From Neptunicella sp048268085 (GTDB taxonomy: Bacteria > Pseudomonadota > Gammaproteobacteria > Enterobacterales > Alteromonadaceae), in NCBI RefSeq assembly GCF_048268085.1, contig NZ_JBLWWF010000003.1, positions 62,001-126,000 of the forward strand: a DNA stretch of 64,000 nucleotides, written 5' to 3'. The notes below the pieces were generated by a model, which saw only the letters and a list, made by a program, of their open reading frames with translations, did no database searches and had not been told where the DNA came from. The first letter of the stretch is position 1, and each line of letters opens with the position of its first letter. The position numbers and the translations under genes were made by a program. Shown in pieces: positions 9,682-17,992 of this stretch.

Positions 9682-10527
9682 ATGCAAGCCATTGATTATG
9701 CAAAAAATGTAACGGAATCGTTTGCGCTACCGGATATTTGTACCCGAATAAAAGAATTGTTAGAAGATAATTGTTCAACTGCTGATGATATAGCTGAAGT
9801 GGTTGCACTTGATCCTTCGCTAAGCATCAAATTACTTAAATTAGCCAATAGCGCCTTATATAACTTTCCATCTGCCATTAATACTATCGGCAAAGCCGTT
9901 AATGTGATTGGCGGTAAGGCTTTATATAGTTTGGTGATCACTGAAACCGCGTCCAGTGCTTTCCGTCATTTTGAAAATAACGCTATTAATTTAGAGCGTT
10001 TTTGGCAGCAAAGTGTGTATTGCAGCCTGATCGCTAAAGAGTTAGCCAGTCAGGCCAAATTAAAGGATATTGAGCGATATTTTCTGCTGGGACTTTTACA
10101 TAATTTTGGTGAGCTGGCAGTAGCGGTGCAATCTCCAGAAAAAGCCATGTTGTGTGAACAATACACCGAAAAAATGAAACCGTGGCAGCAACAAAGGACA
10201 ATTTTGGGGTATACCTATGCCAATGTGTCAGCGGAGATATTGAAATTGTGGGGGTTGCCAGAGGAACTTTACCGTCCAATTGAGCACTTTAATGAGGTCA
10301 TGTATGCGCTGGATGATCAAGATACCGCGATACTGAATGCGGCTTCTCGAATCGCTTTATCGATTATTCACCCCGAAAAATACAGTCAGACTAAAATTCT
10401 TAATCCGGAAATTATTAAAAGTTTCGGACTACATGCAGAAGACGTGGTGGAAGCCACTCAGTATGCCCGTATGGAAGCCTATAACATTTTGGTTATTATG
10501 AATCCGGAATTGTTTCTGATTCACTAA
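9682..10527 (+). CDS. HDOD domain protein
   Basis: This 281-residue protein consists almost wholly of one HDOD domain. It opens with a helical segment and the signature DPSLSIKLLKLANSA (residues 48-62), then FLLGLLHNFGELA (about 134-146) where true HD phosphohydrolases carry their His-Asp pair. HDOD proteins lack the metal site and act as signalling or scaffolding modules in motility, two-component and c-di-GMP networks. There is no attached GGDEF, EAL or receiver domain, so the partner is unknown. The preceding 299 bases (9383-9681) hold no other gene that I can support. Confidence 0.88.
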   Translation: MQAIDYAKNVTESFALPDICTRIKELLEDNCSTADDIAEVVALDPSLSIKLLKLANSALYNFPSAINTIGKAVNVIGGKALYSLVITETASSAFRHFENNAINLERFWQQSVYCSLIAKELASQAKLKDIERYFLLGLLHNFGELAVAVQSPEKAMLCEQYTEKMKPWQQQRTILGYTYANVSAEILKLWGLPEELYRPIEHFNEVMYALDDQDTAILNAASRIALSIIHPEKYSQTKILNPEIIKSFGLHAEDVVEATQYARMEAYNILVIMNPELFLIH

Positions 10528-10748
10528 AGTGTGTTGATTATTTAACCACATCAATTGCATTTATACCGGGTATAATTAAACAAAACAGTAGATAGTTGTT
10601 AATTAAGGCTCCCAACCTTTATACTTCTGCGGTTTCATTTCTATACTGCGTAAATTATTTATCGAATTAACGCTGGCTAATAAAGGAATGCCTATTATTG
10701 GTCACCGCTGTTAGTTTAACTGTTGCAGTCAACCAAGAGGACAATGTT

Positions 10749-13361
10749 GTGTTAGAAGCATATCGTCAACACGTCGCTGAGCGTGCCGCTGAAGGTATAC
10801 CACCTAAGCCACTTAATGCAGAGCAAGTTGCCGGTCTGGTCGAGTTGTTAAAAGCTCCACCAGCAGGTGAAGAAGAATTTTTATTAGAATTGCTGTCAGA
10901 GCGAGTTCCTCCCGGAGTAGATGAAGCCGCTTATGTAAAAGCCGGTTTTTTAAGCGCCATTGTTAAAGGCGAAGCCCAATCACCGTTAATTTCTAAAGAT
11001 GCCGCTATCCAGTTATTGGGTAACATGCATGGTGGTTATAACATCGTTACTTTGGTCGAAGCATTAGATGATGCTGAGTTGGCTGAACTGGCAGCTGAAG
11101 AACTAAAACACACATTGTTAATGTTTGACGCATTTCACGATGTGGAAGAAAAAGCTAAGGCTGGAAATCAGTTCGCGCAAGATGTGCTAGAAAGCTGGGC
11201 TGAAGGCGAATGGTTCACGTCACGTCCGGATATGCCGGAAAAAATTACGGCCACCGTATTTAAAGTTACCGGTGAAACCAATACCGATGACTTGTCGCCA
11301 GCCCCTGATGCCTGGTCACGCCCTGATATTCCATTACATGCTCGTGCCGCTTATAAAATGACTCGTGACGGATTAACTCCAGAAAAGCATGGTGAAGTCG
11401 GCCCGTTAGCGCAAATCGAAGAGATGAAAGCCAAAGGCCATCCAGTTGCGTTTGTGGGTGATGTTGTGGGGACCGGTTCTTCACGTAAATCCGCAACTAA
11501 CTCGGTTTTATGGTTCTTCGGTGAAGATTTACCTGGTGTGCCTAATAAGCGTGGTGGTGGTATTTGTATTGGTTCTAAAGTTGCGCCGATTTTCTTTAAC
11601 ACCATGGAAGATGCCGGTGCATTAGTATTTGAAGCCGATGTTGAAAAAATGAACATGGGTGATGTGATTGAGATCTTGCCTTTTGAAGGCGTGATTAAAA
11701 ATGCCGACAGCGGTGAAGTGATCGCAGAATATCAATACAAATCGGAAGTGTTACTCGATGAAGTACGTGCCGGTGGCCGTATTAATCTTATTATTGGCCG
11801 TGGCCTAACTGATAAAGCTCGCGAATCATTAGGTTTAGGTGCATCTGATTTATTCCGTAAACCGGAGCAGCCAGCAGATACCGGTAAAGGTTATACCTTG
11901 GCGCAGAAAATGGTGGGTAAAGCCTGTGGCGTAGAAGGTATTCGCCCCGGGACTTACTGTGAGCCTAAAATGACTACCGTTGGTTCGCAAGATACCACCG
12001 GCCCGATGACCCGTGATGAATTAAAAGACTTGGCTTGCCTGGGTTTCTCTGCGGATTTAACCATGCAGTCATTCTGTCATACCGCTGCCTATCCCAAGCC
12101 GGTGGATATTGATACCCAGCATACCCTGCCTGATTTTATTATGAATCGGGGTGGTGTGAGCTTGCGTCCTGGTGACGGTATCATCCACAGTTGGCTAAAC
12201 CGTATGTTGTTGCCTGATACCGTGGGTACAGGTGGCGATTCACATACACGTTTTCCATTAGGTATTTCTTTCCCTGCCGGCTCTGGCTTGGTGGCGTTTG
12301 CTGCGGCAACCGGAGTTATGCCTCTAGATATGCCAGAGTCAATTCTGGTGCGCTTTAAAGGCGAAATGCAGCCCGGTATCACTTTACGTGATTTGGTGCA
12401 TGCGATTCCGTTGTATGCCATTAAGGCCGGATTGTTAACCGTAGAGAAAAAAGGCAAGAAGAATGTATTCTCTGGCCAGATTCTGGAAATCGAAGGGGTT
12501 GAAAATCTAACGGTTGAACAAGCCTTTGAATTATCTGATGCCTCGGCTGAACGTTCAGCAGCCGGCTGTACGGTTAAGTTATCCGAAGAATCCATTAGCG
12601 AATATCTGCGCTCCAATATCACCATGCTGCGTTGGATGATCAATGAAGGTTATGGTGATCCACGTACGTTAGAACGTCGCGCCCTTAAAATGGAAGAATG
12701 GCTGGCCAATCCACAATTAATGCGTGCCGATGCCGATGCTGAGTATAAAGAAATCATCGAAATAGACTTATCGGAAATCAAAGAGCCTATCGTATGCTGC
12801 CCGAACGACCCTGATGATGCAAAAACCTTATCGGACGTTGCCGGTGATAAAGTGGACGAAGTGTTTATTGGTTCATGTATGACCAATATTGGTCATTTCC
12901 GTGCTGCGGGTAAATTGCTTGATCAGTACGATGGTACTTTACCGACGCGTTTATGGATGTCGCCACCGACTAAAATGGATGAAGCGCAGTTACGTGAAGA
13001 AGGTTATTACAACGTTTATGCCAAAGCCGGTGTACGTACGGAAATGTCGGGTTGTTCTTTGTGTATGGGTAACCAGGCGCGGGTTGAGCCAGGTGCAACG
13101 GTATTGTCTACTTCGACGCGGAACTTCCCTAACCGTTTAGGTGATGGTGCGAATGTGTATCTGACCTCGGCTGAATTAGCCGCTGTCGGTGCAATTGTTG
13201 GTCACTTACCCACGGCTGAAGAATACATGCAGTACGCCAGCAAAATTGAATCGATGAGCGCGGATGTATTCCGTTATCTTAACTTCGATAAGATGGATTC
13301 ATTTAAGCAAGCTGAAGCTGAAGCGAAGAAAAATATTATCCCAACATTGAATGTGGCTTAA
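10749..13361 (+). CDS. acnB: Aconitate hydratase B (also 2-methylisocitrate dehydratase)
   Basis: AcnB converts citrate to isocitrate in the TCA cycle and can act on 2-methylisocitrate. The protein is 870 residues, close to the E. coli length of 865, with the AcnB order: HEAT-like N-terminal domain, swivel domain (GETNTDDLSPAPDAW, then GTGSSRKS) and the catalytic domains with 4Fe-4S cysteines (FIGSCMTNIGHF and SGCSLCMGNQ). I set the start at the GTG at 10749, because the protein then begins (V/M)LEAYRQHVAERAAEG like other AcnB and an AGAGG lies 8 bases upstream. A longer reading frame from 10698 adds 17 unrelated residues. It is a single-gene unit with its own terminator at 13392. Confidence 0.97.
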   Translation: MLEAYRQHVAERAAEGIPPKPLNAEQVAGLVELLKAPPAGEEEFLLELLSERVPPGVDEAAYVKAGFLSAIVKGEAQSPLISKDAAIQLLGNMHGGYNIVTLVEALDDAELAELAAEELKHTLLMFDAFHDVEEKAKAGNQFAQDVLESWAEGEWFTSRPDMPEKITATVFKVTGETNTDDLSPAPDAWSRPDIPLHARAAYKMTRDGLTPEKHGEVGPLAQIEEMKAKGHPVAFVGDVVGTGSSRKSATNSVLWFFGEDLPGVPNKRGGGICIGSKVAPIFFNTMEDAGALVFEADVEKMNMGDVIEILPFEGVIKNADSGEVIAEYQYKSEVLLDEVRAGGRINLIIGRGLTDKARESLGLGASDLFRKPEQPADTGKGYTLAQKMVGKACGVEGIRPGTYCEPKMTTVGSQDTTGPMTRDELKDLACLGFSADLTMQSFCHTAAYPKPVDIDTQHTLPDFIMNRGGVSLRPGDGIIHSWLNRMLLPDTVGTGGDSHTRFPLGISFPAGSGLVAFAAATGVMPLDMPESILVRFKGEMQPGITLRDLVHAIPLYAIKAGLLTVEKKGKKNVFSGQILEIEGVENLTVEQAFELSDASAERSAAGCTVKLSEESISEYLRSNITMLRWMINEGYGDPRTLERRALKMEEWLANPQLMRADADAEYKEIIEIDLSEIKEPIVCCPNDPDDAKTLSDVAGDKVDEVFIGSCMTNIGHFRAAGKLLDQYDGTLPTRLWMSPPTKMDEAQLREEGYYNVYAKAGVRTEMSGCSLCMGNQARVEPGATVLSTSTRNFPNRLGDGANVYLTSAELAAVGAIVGHLPTAEEYMQYASKIESMSADVFRYLNFDKMDSFKQAEAEAKKNIIPTLNVA

Positions 13362-13391
13362 CCTGATTTAAACCATATAGACGGATAATTT

Positions 13392-13423
13392 AAAGCCGGT
13401 CAGTATTCTGACCGGCTTTTTTT
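13392..13423 (+). terminator. Rho-independent terminator after acnB
   Basis: A perfect 12-bp stem (AAAGCCGGTCAG with CTGACCGGCTTT) with loop TATT is followed by a run of T. Confidence 0.9.
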
Positions 13424-13544
13424 ATGTCTAGGCTGATTGTACCTAAATATTTAGGTCATTGAAGATAAGGAAACTACAATTAAGTTTGCACCGCAGTGTG
13501 GCTGTTGCTTTTTATTCAACCCATCGCATGAATAAGGAGCTGTT

Positions 13545-13802
13545 ATGAAATCCAGATTGATAAAATTATTGTATGTATTTCCAGTTGTTGCAGTTGTACA
13601 AGCCTGTAACACAACACCAAAGGAAGAAGGTGCCATGCAGGAAGAACCGGAACAACAAATGGCTATATTTGGTATTTGTTACGATAACCGGGGTTGTGTC
13701 TCTGGTGATGAAAGCGCCTGGAGTGTGACCAAAAACTCCTGTTCCGCGTCCGGTGGCAAAAGCTGGTACAACAGTAATACCAGTAGTTGTGTAAACCTTT
13801 AA
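13545..13802 (+). CDS. Small Cys-containing lipoprotein, unknown function
   Basis: This 85-residue protein has a lipobox VVQAC (Cys21), then an acidic linker (KEEGAMQEEPEQQ). A compact C-terminal part follows with four cysteines (GICYDNRGC, SCSASGG, SSCVNL) that could form two disulphides in the periplasm. I do not recognise the family. The start follows AAGGAG at good distance, and a strong terminator follows 14 bases after the stop, so it is a self-contained gene. It is flanked by acnB and the D-amino-acid operon, with no link evident. Confidence 0.7.
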   Translation: MKSRLIKLLYVFPVVAVVQACNTTPKEEGAMQEEPEQQMAIFGICYDNRGCVSGDESAWSVTKNSCSASGGKSWYNSNTSSCVNL

Positions 13803-13816
13803 CCTATCTAATCTAC

Positions 13817-13840
13817 AGGCGCCATATTGGCGCCTTTTTT
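13817..13840 (+). terminator. Rho-independent terminator after the small lipoprotein gene
   Basis: An 8-bp perfect stem (AGGCGCCA with TGGCGCCT), a 3-base loop, then TTTTT. Confidence 0.88.
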
Positions 13841-13891
13841 CTACGTTCAGATTGATTGACAAACTACATCAGCTCCTTTAAATTGTCTCCA

Positions 13892-13910
13892 AATGTTAAT
13901 TAGTAACATT
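13892..13910 (+). promoter_or_regulatory. Candidate operator of the D-amino-acid operon
   Basis: AATGTTA and TAACATT form a perfect 7-bp inverted repeat with a 5-base spacer in the 127-base gap between a terminator and the first gene of the operon. The operon encodes an RpiR-type regulator, which makes this the obvious place for its site. Binding is inferred, not shown. Confidence 0.4.
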
Positions 13911-13967
13911 AAAAAATAATTTATATGTTATTAAGTATCGTTATCAAATTTGAGGAAATCGGTAGAT

Positions 13968-15221
13968 ATGGCTATTCAACAATCCCCTAATCCATTGCCG
14001 TTTAGCACCAAAGGTATTGGTGATCTTGCTACGTTGCATCAGGATGGATGGCATATTTTGGCCGAAGAAGTCAGCCTGCCGATTGCTGTATTAAACGAAT
14101 CAGCATTACAGAATAATCTGGAATGGATGATGAATTATGCCAACAGGACAAAAGTGAAGTTGGCACCCCATGGCAAAACCACCATGGCACCGGAACTGTT
14201 TTTGGCCCAGCAGCAGGCGGGATGCTGGGCAATGAGTCTGGCCACAGCTCCTCAGGTTGCAGCCGCTAGTCAGGCGGGTATCCAACGAATTATCATGGCT
14301 AATCAACTGGTTGGTTTGCGCAATATGCAAATTATTGCCCGGTTAATTGAGCAGAACGACCTGGAATTCTATTGTTTTGTCGATTCCTACGCGAATGCCG
14401 AGGCACTTAATCGTTATTTTTCCGCTCAAGGACTGACACTGAATGTTTTACTGGAAATGGGTGTCACTGGTGGGCGTTGCGGTGTACGTGACGGTGCTAA
14501 GGCGAAAGAACTGGCCGCAAAACTTCAAAACCTGTCCGCCATCAAGCTAACAGGGCTGGCATTTTATGAAGGAGTGATCCACGGACATAATGCGACGGAC
14601 AAGGTGACCGATTTCGTTAAAACTGTTCACGCACTAGCATTGGATTTGCACCAGCTTGGTCACTTCGCTGACGGCCAAGTGCTGATTAGTGGCGCGGGAT
14701 CAGAATGGTATGATCTGGTGGCAGAGCAATTGGGGACGGCAGGTTTACCGGATGAATTCGTAGTGGTGATCCGTCCGGGCTGTTATTTGATCCATGATAC
14801 TGGCATCTATCAGCACGCCCAGCAACAAATCCAGCAACGTAGTCAGTTAGCCTGTGATCTGGGGGGAGAATTGACTAATGGCCTGCAAATTTGGGCCTAT
14901 GTACAATCGGTACCCGAGCAGGGTCTGGCTATTGTGGGAATGGGTAAACGTGATGTGGCATTTGATGCCGGTCTACCCACACCGGAACTGCATTACCGAC
15001 CAGGGCAGTCGCAACCCACTGTTGTAGGTGAACGATGGTTGTTACAGCGCATTATGGACCAACACGCCATGTTGAGTTTTCCACAATCTGCTGAGGTGAA
15101 GCCCGGCGATATTATGTGCTTTTCGACTTCACACCCCTGTTTGACCATGGACAAATGGCGTTATATCGGCATGGTAGACAACCATTTTCGTGTAAGTCGC
15201 CTGATTGAAACCTGCTTTTAA
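13968..15221 (+). CDS. PLP-dependent D-amino acid deaminase / D-threonine aldolase-like (DSD1 family)
   Basis: This 417-residue fold-type III PLP enzyme belongs to the group of D-serine dehydratase (DSD1), D-threonine aldolase and the bacterial 'amino acid deaminase'. The PLP lysine is Lys70 in APHGKT at the end of the first barrel strand. A His-Pro-Cys motif near the C-terminus (STSHPC) matches the His and Cys that bind zinc in DSD1 enzymes. Likely reaction: elimination from a D-hydroxy-amino acid such as D-serine to an enamine or keto acid. A RidA gene in the operon fits, because RidA clears such enamines. The start is the ATG at 13968; TTG at 13950 overlaps the ribosome site. It is the first gene of the operon. 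Confidence 0.85.
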   Translation: MAIQQSPNPLPFSTKGIGDLATLHQDGWHILAEEVSLPIAVLNESALQNNLEWMMNYANRTKVKLAPHGKTTMAPELFLAQQQAGCWAMSLATAPQVAAASQAGIQRIIMANQLVGLRNMQIIARLIEQNDLEFYCFVDSYANAEALNRYFSAQGLTLNVLLEMGVTGGRCGVRDGAKAKELAAKLQNLSAIKLTGLAFYEGVIHGHNATDKVTDFVKTVHALALDLHQLGHFADGQVLISGAGSEWYDLVAEQLGTAGLPDEFVVVIRPGCYLIHDTGIYQHAQQQIQQRSQLACDLGGELTNGLQIWAYVQSVPEQGLAIVGMGKRDVAFDAGLPTPELHYRPGQSQPTVVGERWLLQRIMDQHAMLSFPQSAEVKPGDIMCFSTSHPCLTMDKWRYIGMVDNHFRVSRLIETCF

Positions 15222-15238
15222 CGGTGACGGTATAAATT

Positions 15239-16090
15239 ATGGATATCGTATCTAAGATAACTGATCGAATGCGGCACTTGCGTCCCTCAGAACAGAAGAC
15301 TGCGCGTTTTATCCTTGACGATTTGTCTTTTGCTGCCAGCGCATCCATTAATGAACTTGCCGATAAAGCTGGCGTTAGCCATGCCAGCATTACTCGTTTG
15401 GCTAAAACACTGGATTGTAAAAATGTCCGTGAATTAAAAATGTTATTGGCCCAATCTGCCGCGGTGGGTGAGCGGTTTATTTCCAGCAAGCCAGTTAAGA
15501 AGAAAGAAATTCCGGCTATTTATCAGGCTATTCACGACATTCTCGATCTTAATGCCGGCCTGATTAGCGACAAGGCCATTAAGCAAGCCGGTAAAATAAT
15601 CACTCGTGCCGGTCATGTTTTAATTTTTGGGGTTGGCGGCGGCAGCACTATGCTGGCGGAAGAAAGCCACTACCGGCTATTTCGGTTGGAAGTGAAAAGT
15701 AACGCCTATTCAGACCCCATGCTAATGAGGATGACCGCCGCCACCGTCGATAAAAATGATGTGGTGTTGTGTTTATCCTTAAGTGGTGTCAGTCCGGATG
15801 TGATGGCATCGGCACAAATCGCCAAAGAATATGGTGCTCAAGTGATCACTATCTGCCCAGCTGGCCCTTTGGCGAATATTGCTGATGTACATTTGCCGAT
15901 TGAAACGCAGGAAGCCGATTACATTTTTAAACCCAGTGCCTCGCGTTATGTGATGCTGGCTGCCATCGACATTCTGGCCAGTGAGGTAGCTGTCTGTAAT
16001 CAGAAAAAGTCCCGGGAAAAACTGCGCCGCCTTAAACATCATCTGGATCAGCACCGCAAAGGATCCGAACGTTTACCTTTAGGAGACTAA
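15239..16090 (+). CDS. RpiR/MurR family transcriptional regulator
   Basis: This 283-residue regulator has an N-terminal RpiR helix-turn-helix (about 1-75, with INELADKAGVSHASITRLAKTL). Its C-terminal SIS domain (about 120-260, with GVGGGSTMLAEE and SLSGVSPDVMASA) in this family usually binds a phosphosugar or a small acid. It sits second in the operon, 17 bases after the deaminase gene and 1 base before the D-aminoacylase gene. That position suggests it controls this operon, probably through the inverted repeat at 13892. The ribosome site is weak. The ligand is unknown; a sugar phosphate such as GlcNAc-6P or a D-amino-acid derivative are both reasonable given the neighbours. Confidence 0.9.
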   Translation: MDIVSKITDRMRHLRPSEQKTARFILDDLSFAASASINELADKAGVSHASITRLAKTLDCKNVRELKMLLAQSAAVGERFISSKPVKKKEIPAIYQAIHDILDLNAGLISDKAIKQAGKIITRAGHVLIFGVGGGSTMLAEESHYRLFRLEVKSNAYSDPMLMRMTAATVDKNDVVLCLSLSGVSPDVMASAQIAKEYGAQVITICPAGPLANIADVHLPIETQEADYIFKPSASRYVMLAAIDILASEVAVCNQKKSREKLRRLKHHLDQHRKGSERLPLGD

Positions 16091-16091
16091 C

Positions 16092-17576
16092 GTGTCACCC
16101 AGTCCTGTCTTGGCGGATCTGTTGATCCGTAATGCCACGGTTTATGACGGTTCCGGCGCACCTGGTTTGCCGCAGGATGTGTTGGTCAGCGGCAATAAAA
16201 TTACCGCCTTGGGGCAGTTTGAATCGAGCGCGGCTAAATATTGTATTGACGCTGATGGAATGGCGTTAGCCCCGGGATTTATTGACGTGCATACCCATGA
16301 TGATATTGAAGTGATCCGTCATCCTGCCATGTTAAGCAAGATCAGCCAGGGCGTGACCACTGTGGTGGTAGGAAATTGTGGTATCAGCGCCAGCCCGGTG
16401 ACGTTGACTAACGCCGTTCCGGACCCGCTTAATTTATTGGGCAAGCAGCACGAATTTGTATTTGTCGAACTGCAGGATTATATCGACGCGGTTAATCAGG
16501 CCAGTAGCGCGGTTAATGTTGCCGCATTGGTGGGACATACTGCGTTGCGAGCACAAGTGATGGACAGGCTGGATCGCGCGGCAACCGACACTGAAATTGA
16601 CGCAATGCGAACCAAACTAAAAAAGGCATTAAGTCAGGGAGCAAAAGGACTCAGTACCGGGCTGGCTTATCAAAGTGCCCATTCAGCAACGAGCTGCGAA
16701 GTGGAGGCTTTAGCCAGTGAACTCAAAGCTTATCAGGCTCTTTATACTACTCATTTGCGTACCGAGTTTGACGGTATTCTGCATGCGTTGGATGAAGCCT
16801 TTGCCTTAGGACGTAATGTTGATGTAGCGGTGATTATTTCCCATCTTAAATGCGCTGGTAAAGCTAACTGGGGGCGGTCACAGCAGGTTCTGGATCACGT
16901 TAAACAGGCGAGGCAACATCAGCATATTGGTTGCGATTGTTATCCTTATAGCGCCAGCTCCAGCACGCTGGATCTAGGTCAGGTGACCGCCGATTTTGAC
17001 ATTTTTATTAGCTGGTCCGATCCGCACCCCGAACAGGCCGGAAAGACCTTGCGGGAAATTGCCGAAAACTGGCATATGTCCTTGCTGGAAACCGCGGAAA
17101 AACTGCAACCGGCCGGAGCGGTATATCACGGAATGGCTGAATCAGACGTACAAAGCTTTTTGCAATATCCCGCCAGTATGATCGGCTCTGACGGCTTGCC
17201 TTGCGATCCCAGTCCTCATCCTCGTTTGTGGGGCACATTTCCGCGAGTATTGGGCCATTATGCCAGAGACTTGGGGCTATTTAGCCTAGGTCAGGCAGTG
17301 CATAAAATGACTGGCCTATCTGCCAGCGAAATGCAGTTGGATAATCGTGGTTTTATCCGACCAGACTATTTTGCCGATCTGGTGTTGTTCGACCCGGACA
17401 AAATCAAGGACAGGGCCAGTTATCTCGATCCCAAACAGATTGCCGAAGGCATTTTGATGGTTTGGGTAAACGGCCAACTCAGCTATAACACAACAGGTCA
17501 ACACAGCAGATTAACTCTGGGTCGTGCTGGCCGATTTTTAAAACATAAACAACTTGAAAGCAAAGGTGAAGCATGA
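16092..17576 (+). CDS. N-acyl-D-amino-acid deacylase (D-aminoacylase)
   Basis: This 494-residue amidohydrolase-superfamily enzyme removes the acyl group from N-acyl-D-amino acids. The metal site can be followed through the sequence: His67 and His69 in DVHTHDD, Cys96 in GNCGIS, His221 in TTHLRTE, His251 in ISHLKC and Asp367 in GSDGLP. These are the positions expected from the Alcaligenes D-aminoacylase. There is no signal peptide, so it is cytoplasmic. The start is GTG at 16092, 7 bases after AGGAG. It overlaps the RidA gene by ATGA. Its product, a free D-amino acid, is the natural substrate of the deaminase at 13968. The acyl and side-chain preference are unknown. Confidence 0.92.
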   Translation: MSPSPVLADLLIRNATVYDGSGAPGLPQDVLVSGNKITALGQFESSAAKYCIDADGMALAPGFIDVHTHDDIEVIRHPAMLSKISQGVTTVVVGNCGISASPVTLTNAVPDPLNLLGKQHEFVFVELQDYIDAVNQASSAVNVAALVGHTALRAQVMDRLDRAATDTEIDAMRTKLKKALSQGAKGLSTGLAYQSAHSATSCEVEALASELKAYQALYTTHLRTEFDGILHALDEAFALGRNVDVAVIISHLKCAGKANWGRSQQVLDHVKQARQHQHIGCDCYPYSASSSTLDLGQVTADFDIFISWSDPHPEQAGKTLREIAENWHMSLLETAEKLQPAGAVYHGMAESDVQSFLQYPASMIGSDGLPCDPSPHPRLWGTFPRVLGHYARDLGLFSLGQAVHKMTGLSASEMQLDNRGFIRPDYFADLVLFDPDKIKDRASYLDPKQIAEGILMVWVNGQLSYNTTGQHSRLTLGRAGRFLKHKQLESKGEA

Positions 17577-17959
17577 CAATTAAACGATATGGCAGCAGTG
17601 GCGGTGTGGGTACCGGGGGACAGCACTTACCCTTTTCCAGTGCGGTTGAAGCTGGTGGCTGGCTGATGGTATCGGGACAAACTCCAATGCGCGATGGTGA
17701 GGTGGTGGAAGGCGGTATTGTCGAGCAATCGCGTCTGGCCATCCAGAACTGCGTCGATATTATGCAACAGGCCGGCTATGGCATGGAGCATGTGGCACAT
17801 GTCAAAGTGATCCTCACCGATGCCCGTTATTTTCAGTCTTTTAATAAAGTGTTTAAAGAGTTTTTTGGTGAGCACCCACCCGCACGGATTTGTGCGGTGG
17901 CCGATTTAGTAGTGGACTGTAAAGTCGAAGTCGACGTGACCTGTTACAAGGCGCCCTGA
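17573..17959 (+). CDS. RidA/YjgF/Rid family enamine deaminase
   Basis: This 128-residue Rid-family protein hydrolyses reactive enamine/imine intermediates such as 2-aminoacrylate to keto acids. The family pattern is present: SGQTPM, VEQSRLAIQNCVDIMQQAG, HVAHVKVILTD and the C-terminal PPARICAVADLV with the conserved Arg. It is translationally coupled to the D-aminoacylase gene (start inside its stop codon). Its place beside a PLP deaminase implies local protection from, or completion of, the dehydratase reaction. It may be one of the Rid subfamilies other than archetypal RidA, so the substrate range is not certain. Confidence 0.9.
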   Translation: MTIKRYGSSGGVGTGGQHLPFSSAVEAGGWLMVSGQTPMRDGEVVEGGIVEQSRLAIQNCVDIMQQAGYGMEHVAHVKVILTDARYFQSFNKVFKEFFGEHPPARICAVADLVVDCKVEVDVTCYKAP

Positions 17960-17992
17960 TAAAAAACAGTTTAACTGGCCCGGAGTGTGAGC

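Noticed and set aside
9536..9808. 90-codon open frame on the minus strand
   Set aside because: It overlaps the HDOD start and has no ribosome site or recognisable pattern.
12089..12643. 184-codon open frame on the minus strand
   Set aside because: It lies wholly inside acnB, which is certain; no ribosome site or family match.
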